Shown: positions 1 through 8,351 of the stretch, piece by piece | Layout: every line of letters starts with the position of its first letter | Position numbering within the stretch: position 1 is the first letter of the stretch | Assembly: GCA_964605915.1 (NCBI GenBank) | Contig: CAZSET010000074.1 | Span: 1 to 15,822, forward strand | From: DAOVRD01 sp964605915 | GTDB taxonomy: Bacteria > Planctomycetota > Brocadiia > SM23-32 | Reading direction: 5' to 3' | Length of the DNA stretch: 15,822 nt | Notes under the pieces: model-generated | What the model was told of the DNA's origin: nothing | Databases searched by the model: none | Seen by the model: the letters and a program-made list of their open reading frames with translations, nothing else | Program-made: the position numbers and the translations under genes

Positions 1-1
1 C

Positions 2-2254
2 GACGCCGGCTGGCCCTCGGCCGTCGAGCTGGCCGCGCAGGATCATTGGGGCGAGCTGCGTCCCCGGTCCATACCGATGCTGGACGAGCGAGAAGTGCTG
101 CCCCGCAGGCGGCTCGGGGCCTGGGCCGGCCAGTGGATCGAGGATGAGGACCTCTACTCGTTCGTGCTGACCCCACAGAGCGGCACCTGGCGGCTGGGCG
201 GCGCGCCGGTCCTGGCGTTCGCCTACCTGCACTCCCCGCGCGAACAGGAGATCACGTTCGGCGCGTGGTGGGGCCGATACTGGATCAACGGGCAGGAGCT
301 GGAGGGCGTGGACCGGCAGGGCATCGCGCTGCGGCAGGACTTCGCGGCCCACCTCCACGAAGGCTGGAACACGCTCGTGGTCGCGGACCGGGTGCTGTTT
401 GACTGCTGGACACGCTACTTCGGCTTCCCCCGGGCGGCAGAGGTGGTGCTCAGTGCGGAGAAGGATCGGGGTTCGCCGCACACCTTCCTCCTGGCCGGGC
501 CATGGGAGGGGGAGGCGGCGGAGCGGGCCGCCGGGCTGGCGCTGCCCTTGGCCTCGCCGGACGACCTTCCAGATGAGCTCGGCCCGTGGCGGCCCTGGCC
601 GCGCGCAAAGGCGGCGAATTCGGCGTGGTTCGAGCGTGCCTGGAAGACGTTCGCGAAGCTTTCCGACGACGGGCCGCTCCAGGTGGAAGGCGGGGGCCTC
701 TCCGAGGCCGTGGGCGACGGCACGCTCGTGCTCCTGTACGACTTCGGCGGCGAAGTGCTCGGGCGCCCGACGCTGACGTTCACAGCGGCCGCCGGCACGA
801 TCGTGGACCTGACCTACTCGGAGAAACTGCGCGACGGCCTGCCGCACCTGTACTACAGGCCCGAGGTGCGGATGGCCGAACGCTACGTCGCGCGGGACGG
901 CGAGCAGACCTGGCAGACGTTCCACCCGCGGGGCTTCCGCTATCTGGAGGTCCTCGTTCAGGACGACCTGGATGCCTTTGCGCTGCACAAGGTCTCCGCC
1001 ACTCGCGCCAACTACCCCGTCGAGGAAGTCGGGAACTTCGAGTGCTCGGACCCGCTTCTCAACGAGATCTGGCAGCTTGGCCGGGCCACGCAATACGCGT
1101 GTATGGAGGACGCCTACCTGGACTGCCCCTGGCGCGAGCGCGGCCTCTACGCCGGCGACTTCCTGGTCCAGTTCTACACCAATCTGGCGACCTTCGGCGA
1201 CACGGCGCTGATGCGGCGCTGCATCGAGTTGTTCTTCGTGTCACAGGGCGAGAACGGCATGCTGGCACCGTGCTCGCACGGGTTGAAGCCGGGACGGCAC
1301 CCGGATTACTCGGCCATCACCGTGCAGGCGCTCTGGCACTACTACGCCAGGACGGGCGACGCGGCGTTCCTGCGGGAGATGCGGCCGTACCTGACGCGGC
1401 TCATGGCGGCGCTGGAAGGGCTGGAGCGCGAGCAGGACGGACTGGTCGATGGAACGGACCTGGCGCCCTACGTCGACCTCTGCCACATGGACCGGGAGGG
1501 CGTCAACTGCGCGTTGAACTGCTTCCACCAGCGCGCCTTCTCTGACGCGGCCCGGATCATGGACGTCATCGGGGACGCCGATCCGGCGGAGTCTTACCGG
1601 CGGCATGCGCGGCATCTGGCCGGGACCATTCGCGATGCGTTCTGGGACGGCGACCGTGCCGCATTTGTGGACAGACTGAAGGCCGACGCGCCCGACACGG
1701 AGCCCTCTGTGCCCGCAAATGCGCTTCCGTTGCTCTACGACATCGCGAGCGAGGAGCAGGTGCCGGGCGCGCTGACCTACGTGGCTGACGCGATGGTCCA
1801 CAACTTCCGCGTGCCCGAGCCGCGCAAGTACTCCGAGTTCAACGTGTCCTGCTACTTCTCCTTCTACGCGCTGGCCGTGCTGTATCGCTACGGGCGAACG
1901 GCGGAGGCGGAGCGGTTCATCCGCACCTGTTGGGGCCGCATGCTCGACGAGGGCGCATGGACGTGCTGGGAGAACTTCACCGGCGGCGATAGCTGGTGCC
2001 ATGCGTGGGCGTCGAGCCCGACCCATTACCTGTCCACTCAGGTGCTGGGCGTGACGTTCCCCGAGGCGGGCGACGCCACGGTCGTGCGGATAGCCCCGCA
2101 GCCGGGAAGCCTTACGTGGGCCGCGGGCGCCTATCCGCATCCGGCCGGCCCCATCAAGGTCCGATGGCAGATCAAGGGCGGCGAAGTGATGCTCGGATAC
2201 GAAGCACCCGAGGGCGTGACGGTCCTGACTGACGTTGAACCGCGGGCGATCTGA
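2..2254 (+). CDS. GH78 alpha-L-rhamnosidase-like glycoside hydrolase (5' partial)
   Basis: Family GH78 enzymes remove terminal alpha-L-rhamnose from glycans and glycosides by an inverting mechanism. The frame is open to the left edge, and an ATG at 77 lies inside conserved sequence (RPRSIPMLDE), so the true start is upstream and 751 codons including the stop are visible. Counting from that ATG, residues 20-310 are beta-rich and fit the N-terminal carbohydrate-binding-like domains. An (alpha/alpha)6 barrel follows from about 325. The catalytic signature DCPWRERGLYAGD spans 349-361; D349, E354 and D361 have the same spacing as D567, E572 and D579 of Bacillus RhaB. A second Glu in TCWENF (E632) fits the general base, and a C-terminal beta domain closes the protein. 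A signal peptide cannot be judged because the N-terminus is missing. The next gene starts 18 bp downstream. The exact substrate is unknown; activity on other alpha-linked deoxy sugars is possible. Confidence 0.85.
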   Translation, partial: DAGWPSAVELAAQDHWGELRPRSIPMLDEREVLPRRRLGAWAGQWIEDEDLYSFVLTPQSGTWRLGGAPVLAFAYLHSPREQEITFGAWWGRYWINGQELEGVDRQGIALRQDFAAHLHEGWNTLVVADRVLFDCWTRYFGFPRAAEVVLSAEKDRGSPHTFLLAGPWEGEAAERAAGLALPLASPDDLPDELGPWRPWPRAKAANSAWFERAWKTFAKLSDDGPLQVEGGGLSEAVGDGTLVLLYDFGGEVLGRPTLTFTAAAGTIVDLTYSEKLRDGLPHLYYRPEVRMAERYVARDGEQTWQTFHPRGFRYLEVLVQDDLDAFALHKVSATRANYPVEEVGNFECSDPLLNEIWQLGRATQYACMEDAYLDCPWRERGLYAGDFLVQFYTNLATFGDTALMRRCIELFFVSQGENGMLAPCSHGLKPGRHPDYSAITVQALWHYYARTGDAAFLREMRPYLTRLMAALEGLEREQDGLVDGTDLAPYVDLCHMDREGVNCALNCFHQRAFSDAARIMDVIGDADPAESYRRHARHLAGTIRDAFWDGDRAAFVDRLKADAPDTEPSVPANALPLLYDIASEEQVPGALTYVADAMVHNFRVPEPRKYSEFNVSCYFSFYALAVLYRYGRTAEAERFIRTCWGRMLDEGAWTCWENFTGGDSWCHAWASSPTHYLSTQVLGVTFPEAGDATVVRIAPQPGSLTWAAGAYPHPAGPIKVRWQIKGGEVMLGYEAPEGVTVLTDVEPRAI

Positions 2255-2272
2255 GGGAGGGAAACCGGGACG

Positions 2273-3034
2273 ATGGGTGAAAAGCGTATACGGCTTGTGA
2301 CCCGCGGCGACGATGGCGGAAGCTGCCACACCGCCAACGTGGCCATCCGGGACGCGTTCGAGAAGGGCATTCTGCGGAACACATCGCTCATGGTCCCGTG
2401 CCCGGCGTTCGAGGAGGCGGCGGGGATGTTCCGCGACATGCCGGGGCTCTGCGTCGGACTGCACGCGACGCTGAACGCCGAGTGGGACGGAGTCCGGTGG
2501 GGACCGGTGTTGCCCCCTGAGGACGTGCCGTCCCTGGTCGACGCAGACGGGCATTTCTTCCACACGACGCGAGCGCTGCACGAGAACGGTGCCGATCCCG
2601 CGGAGATGATGGCGGAGATCGAGGCTCAGCTCGCCCTGGCGCGCTCGGCGGGCCTGGCCATCCGATACGTCGATCCGCACATGATCTTCACGTGGGTCGC
2701 GGACATGGACGCACGGCTGGCCCAGTTTGCCGAACGGGAAGGGCTCATCTACGGGCCGAAGGCCGTGCCCCGCCTGCCCGCAGTGGAGGGCGAATTCGAC
2801 AACCCGGTCGACGAACTGGTCGCGCGTCTCAGTGCAGCGCCGCCCGGCACGTACATTCTCATTGGCCATCCCTGCTACGACACGGAGGAGGTCAGGCGCT
2901 TCTGTCGCGGCGGCGGCGATCCGGGATCGGAGGGCCCGAAGAGGGACTGGCAGAGGCGCATGTTCATGGACCCGAAGGTCCTCGAATGCTGCGAGGCCAA
3001 CGGCATCCAGCCGATCCGCTACACCGACGTGTAG
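2273..3034 (+). CDS. ChbG/YdjC-family carbohydrate deacetylase
   Basis: A 253-residue protein of the YdjC/ChbG fold, metal-dependent hydrolases that remove N-acetyl groups from chito-oligosaccharides or related sugars. Visible landmarks are a TRGDDGG strand (residues 10-16) with the Asp pair D13-D14, the stretch NTSLMVPCPAFEEAA (36-50), GLH (H64), DPH (H136) and IGHP (H199). These match the expected order of metal and active-site residues. Two departures stand out: RGDDGG replaces the usual NADDFG, and after DPH the further histidines of the canonical D-x-H-x-H segment are absent (DPHMIF). There is no signal peptide, so it is likely cytoplasmic. A purine-rich GGGAGGG lies 10 bp before the ATG. 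It sits between the rhamnosidase (18 bp upstream) and pdxB (7 bp downstream), which suggests work on imported glycan fragments. The substrate is not known. Confidence 0.83.
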   Translation: MGEKRIRLVTRGDDGGSCHTANVAIRDAFEKGILRNTSLMVPCPAFEEAAGMFRDMPGLCVGLHATLNAEWDGVRWGPVLPPEDVPSLVDADGHFFHTTRALHENGADPAEMMAEIEAQLALARSAGLAIRYVDPHMIFTWVADMDARLAQFAEREGLIYGPKAVPRLPAVEGEFDNPVDELVARLSAAPPGTYILIGHPCYDTEEVRRFCRGGGDPGSEGPKRDWQRRMFMDPKVLECCEANGIQPIRYTDV

Positions 3035-3041
3035 GAGCCAC

Positions 3042-4292
3042 ATGAAGATCCTTGTTGACGAGAACATCCCCTTGGCGCGCGAACTGTTCGGCTCGCTGGG
3101 CGACGTCACGCTTGTGAGCGGGCGCGAGGTCGACGAGCACTATCCCGGCCTGGAGGAGTTAGACGCCCTCGCCATCCGCTCCGTGACGCGAATCACGCCC
3201 GCTCTGGTGGACCGGGCCGTCAACGTCAAGGTCATCGGCACGGCCACCATTGGCACCGACCACATCGACGTTGCGTACATCGAAGAGGCGAACCGGAACC
3301 GGCAGAATCCCATCACCGTGCTCTCGGCGCCCGGCTCGAACGCGGAGTCCGTGGCCGATCACGTGTGGTTCGCGCTGGCGGCCCTGACGGGCGAACGCGG
3401 GGAACGCCTGACCGGCAGGTCCCTGGGCATCATCGGCTGTGGCAACTGCGGAAGCCGCGTGGCTCGGCGGGCAGAGGGCTTTGGGATGGCGGTGCTGCGG
3501 TACGACCCGCCGCTGGCCGAGCGCGATCCGTCGTTCACCTCCGATTCGTTCGAAGACACGATCCGAGCGGACTTCGTCACGTTGCACGTGCCCCTGACGG
3601 GGCAGGGGGCGAGCCGCTATCCGACCCGCCACATGATCGGTGCAACGGAACTCGCCCGCATGAAGCCCACGGCCCGCCTGATGAACACGTCCCGGGGCCC
3701 GGTCGTCGATTCTGGCGCGCTGATTCAGGCGGTCAAGCGCGGCGTGATCGCGGGCGCCGTGCTGGACGTGTACGAAGGGGAGCCCGAGCCACCCGGGGAA
3801 CTCATCAGGCTGCCCCTTCTGGCGACGCCGCACGTGGCCGGCTACGCCATCGAGGCCAAGAGGAGGGGCGCGATCGTCATCTACGAGCAGACGTGTCGCG
3901 CCTTCGGGCGGGAACCGCAGGACACGCGCCCGCTGCTCATGCGCGGCTTCGAACCGCCAACGGGACTGTGCGTTGAGTTCGACGCGGGCGGGCCGCCGGA
4001 GGCCGCGGCCGACGCGGCGGTTCGGTCCCTGCTGGCGGCGGTCTACGACATCCGGGCGACCAGCGAGGAGCTGAAGCGGACGCTGGATCGGCCGGAGCGA
4101 GGGGCAGCCTTCGACCGCATGAGGCGGGACTTCGAGAGGGATTACGGTCGGCACGAGCTCAGCGTGTACCGCGTGGGCTTCGACGACTCGGTAGGCCCTG
4201 GGCTGCGGGCAGGGATCGAGACGCGGCTGCGGGGTTTTGGCTGTCGGATTGTGGAGGAGGCGCCGAACTGCATCCTTCGCGTCCGCGGTTAG
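3042..4292 (+). CDS. pdxB: erythronate-4-phosphate dehydrogenase
   Basis: A 416-residue D-2-hydroxyacid dehydrogenase. PdxB oxidises 4-phospho-D-erythronate to 2-oxo-3-hydroxy-4-phosphobutanoate, the second step of DXP-dependent pyridoxal phosphate synthesis. The N-terminus MKILVDENIPLARELFGSLG nearly matches E. coli PdxB. GTATIGTDHID follows at 66-76, then the NAD-binding GCGNCG (132-137). The catalytic triad is present: R218 (NTSRGPVVD), E247 (EGEPE) and H264 (TPHVAGY). Residues about 300-416 match the PdxB-specific dimerisation domain (DUF3410), with AVYDIR and FDRMRRDFERDY, which separates it from SerA or GhrB types. The frame stays open upstream to about 2727, but the ATG at 3042 is chosen for its match to the E. 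coli N-terminus and an AGGAG at 3033-3037 overlapping the preceding stop. It is about 38 residues longer than the E. coli protein. The stop overlaps that of the opposing larA-like gene. Confidence 0.9.
   Translation: MKILVDENIPLARELFGSLGDVTLVSGREVDEHYPGLEELDALAIRSVTRITPALVDRAVNVKVIGTATIGTDHIDVAYIEEANRNRQNPITVLSAPGSNAESVADHVWFALAALTGERGERLTGRSLGIIGCGNCGSRVARRAEGFGMAVLRYDPPLAERDPSFTSDSFEDTIRADFVTLHVPLTGQGASRYPTRHMIGATELARMKPTARLMNTSRGPVVDSGALIQAVKRGVIAGAVLDVYEGEPEPPGELIRLPLLATPHVAGYAIEAKRRGAIVIYEQTCRAFGREPQDTRPLLMRGFEPPTGLCVEFDAGGPPEAAADAAVRSLLAAVYDIRATSEELKRTLDRPERGAAFDRMRRDFERDYGRHELSVYRVGFDDSVGPGLRAGIETRLRGFGCRIVEEAPNCILRVRG
4289..4292. other. convergent stop-codon overlap (TTAG)
   Basis: The four bases TTAG carry both stops. 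TAG (4290-4292) ends pdxB on the plus strand. TTA (4289-4291), read as TAA, ends the larA-like gene on the minus strand. No hairpin followed by a T-run is visible around it, so transcripts from the two operons probably run into each other as antisense. Confidence 0.9.
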
Positions 4293-5578
4293 CAGGCGAA
4301 CTTGTCCCGCGTGCTCCAGAGGCCCATGGCGGGGCAACCGACGTAGTAGAATCCCTCGTTCGGGCCGTCACGCAGCGTTGCGGGGTCATAGGTGCGGAGG
4401 ACCTGCGACACGTCCCGCCATTCGAAGCCCACTGCCTCGACCTCCTCTCGGGACAGGTTGGCCGGGTCGGTCGCGTACACGATGCGGAAGCGCCCCTCCG
4501 ACGAGCCGTGGATCAGGTGGGCGGCCGCCGATAGGTTCTCGCGCAGATCGGCGTTCTGAGCCACTGCCTCCAGCGTGGCCGGTGTGCCCCAATAGCCGTA
4601 GCGGCGTATGAGGCGGCCTATCTCGGCATCCTCGCCGAAGGCGTTGACGCCGGGCGCAATCACCAGCAGTTCGCCGCCGTCCGCGATGGCCATCCGCGTC
4701 CGGTAGATCGCCTTGTTCCCCAGCCAGGTGCTCGTGAACTCGGCGGGGTCCAGGTAGGCGACGACGCGCGCGGGCGCACGGTCCAGCAGCGTCACGTTGA
4801 CCTTCTGGCTAAGCTGCGCCGCTTGCGAAAACGTCTCGTGGTCGTCTCCAACGTAGAGCCCCTTCATGGCCATTTCGCCCCCTTCGTCAATGGCCACAAC
4901 ACTCAGCACGTAGACGATCCCGAGCTCCGCCAGGTAGTTGTCGTGAGCGTAGTTGAAGACGGCTCGCACGGGAGTATCCGTGCGGCCCATCATTCTCTCC
5001 ATGCCGTAGGAGGCGCCGAGGAAATGCGTCAGGTTGATCGTATGCTGCCCTCCCGCCCCGACCAGGATGTTCTTGAACCCGTTGGCCATGCCGGCGACTT
5101 CGTGCGGCAGGACCTGGCCGACGGAGAAGACGGCCGTGTAGCCGCCTTCCAGCAGCAATTGGTTTACCTCCACCGGGATGTCATAGTCCGGCATTGTGCC
5201 GCTCAAGACTCCGTCTGACACCTGGTGGACATAGCTCGAAGGCACAGTGCCGAGCCTGACGAGATCGCGTCTCCACCGGTGTTCCAGGAATGCATCCGCC
5301 GGGATGTCCTCGCCGAACATGCGGCGGATCTCGTCCCGGCCCATCGCGTGGTGGGTCCCCAATGCGGGCATCACGTGGAACTCCGCACGCTGCCCGATCT
5401 CCTCGTACAGCAGTTGGGTCAGCGTGCCGGCGTCCGAGTGTGGACGTGACGCGTCCGGGGGCACAACGAGCGTGCGGGACACGTCACCAGCCTGCTCGAT
5501 TGCCGCACGGATGGCCTCGCGCTTGGTTCCAGGATCGATTGCGCCTTCGACGAGTCCTCTAGCGAAGATGGTTGTCAT
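4289..5578 (-). CDS. LarA-like nickel-pincer racemase/epimerase family protein (DUF2088)
   Basis: A 429-residue homologue of lactate racemase LarA. LarA racemises lactate with a nickel-pincer nucleotide bound covalently to a lysine; related enzymes act on other 2-hydroxy acids, including malate and gluconate. Key residues map well. D42-x-x-R45 (PDASRP) fits D72/R75 of Lactiplantibacillus LarA, and GTHH (H76/H77) fits H108. H159 in LPHEVAG and K169 in NGFK are 10 apart, as H174 and K184 are, and H185 is 16 beyond the lysine, as H200 is. About 16 extra residues lie between the GTHH motif and H159. The ATG at 5578 has a GGAG 6 bp upstream. It is the last gene of the minus-strand run, 27 bp after the OstA-like gene. 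The cofactor genes larB, larC and larE are not in the window. Family and cofactor are well supported; the substrate is not known. Confidence 0.85.
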   Translation of the reverse strand: MTTIFARGLVEGAIDPGTKREAIRAAIEQAGDVSRTLVVPPDASRPHSDAGTLTQLLYEEIGQRAEFHVMPALGTHHAMGRDEIRRMFGEDIPADAFLEHRWRRDLVRLGTVPSSYVHQVSDGVLSGTMPDYDIPVEVNQLLLEGGYTAVFSVGQVLPHEVAGMANGFKNILVGAGGQHTINLTHFLGASYGMERMMGRTDTPVRAVFNYAHDNYLAELGIVYVLSVVAIDEGGEMAMKGLYVGDDHETFSQAAQLSQKVNVTLLDRAPARVVAYLDPAEFTSTWLGNKAIYRTRMAIADGGELLVIAPGVNAFGEDAEIGRLIRRYGYWGTPATLEAVAQNADLRENLSAAAHLIHGSSEGRFRIVYATDPANLSREEVEAVGFEWRDVSQVLRTYDPATLRDGPNEGFYYVGCPAMGLWSTRDKFAC

Positions 5579-5605
5579 CTTGGGCTCCGTTGGGCAGGGG
5601 GCGGC

Positions 5606-8338
5606 CTAGCCGCCGTCCTCCTGCTCCACGATGGTCTGGGTGGGTCGCGCTCCCGGTGGCAGGCTCACCTCGCCCGTGGACCGGTGGACGCGTATCTCCT
5701 CGTTGCGGACCTCCAGCCCTCCCTTCCGCATGAAGGCCTGCGGCTCACCGGTCAGAACGTAGATGTCGCTTGCCCTCTTCCATTCGAAGGCATCTCCGCC
5801 CGCCACCAGCGGCTGGTCCTCGACGTAACGGATGCGCACGTTTCCGTCGGCCGTCGCGCGCGCGACGACGGGCCTCGGCGCTTCCGGCTGGCGTTCGAGG
5901 AACAGAAGCAGACGGTCGGCGCTCACGCTGTGCTGCTGGCCGGCAACTTGCACGCTGCCCCGTGCGATGATCTGCTTGAGCTCGTTGCCCGTGCCCAATT
6001 CGGCTTCGGCGGAATCGGCCTGCAGTTCCCATGTTGCCGCTCCCTGCTCTGCGACGAAATGGGCGTTGCCGGTGGCCGTGACGTGACGGAGTCTCAGGTC
6101 CGCGTCGAAGTACAGCCGCAAGTCTTCGCTCTGGAGGTCGGCGCCCGACATCTGCGTCTTCACGTCGCCCGAGAAATCAGCTGAGTTACTGGCCAGGTCC
6201 AGACTAATCGCCTTCTGCCAGGTTATGCTTGTCGTCGCCACGTCGGCCTCAAACACCGTTAGCTCGCCGGGCGTCTCGGAAGTCAACATTCTCTGCTGCA
6301 CGTCGAGGGTCAAGGCTTCCGCGGCAAGACGCCATCGGTCTCCCCGCAGAGTCGGCACAGGGGGCACGCCGGTACCTTCACTTCCGGCCTCACCTGCGAG
6401 GGCGGGCTCTTCGGCAGGGGCGACGGCGAGGGGGCCTGCCTCCGTGGTCCGCACGTCGATGACGGCTCCGTCCGTCGCCGCCATCGTCAGGGGGTTCATG
6501 TCAGCGTCGAAGCTCACGCGCAGGCTCTCCGCCTGCATTTCCTGCTCTCCGCGTGTGGCGCGCACCTTGCCGGCGAACATGGCGACGGGCGAAGAGTCCT
6601 GCGTGAAATGCATCATCCTATCCCATTCGACGGTGATGGACGGGCTGGAGTCTTCCGGCGCGTCGGGCCTGTGCGCCGGGCTGACAATCACCCGTCCGGC
6701 GGCCGGACACTCAAGCGTCTGGCTGGCGTTGTGGAACACAACTCGCGGGGACAGGATGGACTGCCGGCCGGCCACGACGTTGACGGTCTTGCCCTCGGCA
6801 GCAACGAGCCCGACGCTGTCTTCCTTCGCATCCCAGACGAGCGTGTCGCAGAGCGCTTCCCGCGCCGTCCCGCTCAACTGATCACGCACGCCGACGGCAC
6901 CCCGGGCCTCCAATCTCTGCACCGCTCCCGTGGCCGGGTCGAATTCGATGTCCAGTTCGTCGGCGCTCAGTTGATTTTCCTCTTGCTGGACCGTGACACG
7001 CCCCTTGAACAGGGCCAGGTGACTGGGGGCGTCATAGCTCATGGAGTTCTGCCAGGCGATGCTCAGGGGCTCGCGCTTGCTCAGATGGATGGGTCCGAAG
7101 GACTGCGGGGACTCCGCCACGACCTGCTCGTCCGGGGCGTCGTTCTGCGCCTTCCACAGAAGCATGCCGGCCGCGTCGGCCTGGAAGCGGTTGTTGACCC
7201 GGTAGAAGGTCAACTGCTGGCCCGCGACCTCGAACTCGGGCGTCGTCAGCTTCGCCGGATCCCCGCTCAGCTCGCCCATCTGGGTCACGTTGCGCCAGAC
7301 GAGGCGGCTTCCGGTCGTCACCTGGCCCTCGTAAGTCAAGCAGACGTGGCCTTCGGCCACTATGTCCGTCACTTCGACGGCGTCCTTGCCCTTCGTCTGC
7401 CCGAGCAGAATCGCGAGTTTGTCGCAGCGCAGCTCTCTCCCGCCGAACGTGGCCACCACGTTGTCGAAGAACGTCACTTTGCGGGCGATGTGCTCGTAGA
7501 GGAGCCTTCCGTCGCTGATGATGACGACTTCGCCGGCTTCTTCCGTCCCTACCACGCTTTCCGTCCCGGCAGCCAGAAAGTCCTCCGACACGCCGAAAAG
7601 CGTGGCCCGAACGCCTGAGTCTATGGTCATCTTTCTGAGTATGAGGTCCGCTGAGAGCCCCTTGCCCGTCACGACCATTGCGGCGGACGTGCCTCCGGCT
7701 TCGTCGGTCCTGTCCTTGTGGAGTCGCACATCGGTGTCGGACGTCAGCGTGCGCTCACTGACTTTGAAGACGATCCTGGCTGCCTCGATCCCGAAGTCCT
7801 CTCCGGCAGCGACCACATCGTCGAAAAGCCGCACGACGCTGTTCTTCTCGTCGTATTCCGCCCTCTGAGCCGTCACGCGCACCGCCCCCAGCTGAACGTC
7901 CACAGGTTCTTCTGACTCCGCGCTGGCCAGGATGTCGACGACGGGACGGAGGATGTCATAGAGCCGCGCCCGTTCGTTGACGATGGCTTTCTCGCCCTGC
8001 ACGATGACCTCGTCACGCTTGTGTTGCTCGTCCTGTATTGCGGTCCTAAACGCGAAAACCTCGGAATGCACGTCGTCCGGAGACGGCATCGGGGCGGCTG
8101 CGGGGCCGGTCACCGGGGTGTCGGCTGGTGCTGCCGGCGGACCTTCGCCCTCGGTGCTGGTCGGCGCGACGGCCACCGGCGCTTGCTCAGCCGTGGGGGC
8201 CGGCCTAAAGGGCCGATCCGTAGAGGCGGGCAAACGATGCGGGATCACGCTCGTGCCGTAGTAGACCGCCCCTGCAACGCCTGCCAGGACAAGCAGCACG
8301 AGGACCGCCCTGAAAGCGGCTCTGGCGCTCCTATTCAT
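5606..8338 (-). CDS. giant OstA/LptC-like periplasmic protein
   Basis: A 910-residue protein with an N-terminal anchor (residues about 9-29, LVLLVLAGVAG core) and a Pro/Ala-rich linker to about 87. A long beta-rich region with OstA/LptA-type motifs then runs to the C-terminus. Three clear modules (about 425-485, 567-628, 703-760) share I-x-W, then F-x-G-x-V, then L-x-x-x-FD and a closing Ala/Gly strand. Two further W...GDP or GEP motifs (about 347-362 and 849-869) resemble module ends. LptC is about 190 residues and LptA about 185, so this resembles several jellyroll units fused behind one LptC-like anchor. LptC/LptA carry lipopolysaccharide across the periplasm. The frame is open upstream to 8587, but that would overlap rbsK; the ATG at 8338 gives the anchor and follows the rbsK stop by 13 bp. 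Its Shine-Dalgarno is weak, so translation may be coupled to rbsK. No lptB, lptF or lptG is visible. The precise role is inferred. Confidence 0.68.
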   Translation of the reverse strand: MNRSARAAFRAVLVLLVLAGVAGAVYYGTSVIPHRLPASTDRPFRPAPTAEQAPVAVAPTSTEGEGPPAAPADTPVTGPAAAPMPSPDDVHSEVFAFRTAIQDEQHKRDEVIVQGEKAIVNERARLYDILRPVVDILASAESEEPVDVQLGAVRVTAQRAEYDEKNSVVRLFDDVVAAGEDFGIEAARIVFKVSERTLTSDTDVRLHKDRTDEAGGTSAAMVVTGKGLSADLILRKMTIDSGVRATLFGVSEDFLAAGTESVVGTEEAGEVVIISDGRLLYEHIARKVTFFDNVVATFGGRELRCDKLAILLGQTKGKDAVEVTDIVAEGHVCLTYEGQVTTGSRLVWRNVTQMGELSGDPAKLTTPEFEVAGQQLTFYRVNNRFQADAAGMLLWKAQNDAPDEQVVAESPQSFGPIHLSKREPLSIAWQNSMSYDAPSHLALFKGRVTVQQEENQLSADELDIEFDPATGAVQRLEARGAVGVRDQLSGTAREALCDTLVWDAKEDSVGLVAAEGKTVNVVAGRQSILSPRVVFHNASQTLECPAAGRVIVSPAHRPDAPEDSSPSITVEWDRMMHFTQDSSPVAMFAGKVRATRGEQEMQAESLRVSFDADMNPLTMAATDGAVIDVRTTEAGPLAVAPAEEPALAGEAGSEGTGVPPVPTLRGDRWRLAAEALTLDVQQRMLTSETPGELTVFEADVATTSITWQKAISLDLASNSADFSGDVKTQMSGADLQSEDLRLYFDADLRLRHVTATGNAHFVAEQGAATWELQADSAEAELGTGNELKQIIARGSVQVAGQQHSVSADRLLLFLERQPEAPRPVVARATADGNVRIRYVEDQPLVAGGDAFEWKRASDIYVLTGEPQAFMRKGGLEVRNEEIRVHRSTGEVSLPPGARPTQTIVEQEDGG
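6059..7066 (-). repeat. three tandem OstA-like modules inside the 910-residue protein
   Basis: Three protein-level repeats begin near residues 425, 567 and 703. Anchor Trp residues W429, W572 and W707 are 143 and 135 apart. Within each copy the Trp is followed after 15-16 residues by F-x-G (F444, F588, F722), and exactly 22 residues later by FD (F466, F610, F744). Sequence identity between copies is low, so the repeat is ancient and shows in the protein only. Confidence 0.65.
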
Positions 8339-8351
8339 CGTTGTCTCGGCT

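Noticed and set aside
2727..3041. N-terminal extension of pdxB by 105 codons
   Set aside because: It lies in another frame of the deacetylase gene, has shadow composition, and the ATG at 3042 with its Shine-Dalgarno matches the PdxB N-terminus.
1241..3109. Long minus-strand open frame (622 codons) opposite the rhamnosidase and deacetylase genes
   Set aside because: It is Arg-, His- and Val-rich with no recognisable domain. It lies antisense to two genes with clear catalytic motifs and is an expected shadow in GC-rich DNA.
3159..4337. Minus-strand open frame of 392 codons opposite pdxB
   Set aside because: Arg/His/Pro-rich shadow composition, antisense to a clearly identified pdxB and overlapping the larA-like gene.
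6608..7618. Plus-strand open frame of 336 codons opposite the OstA-like gene
   Set aside because: Low-information composition and no motif. The minus strand here encodes repeated OstA-like modules with fixed spacing.
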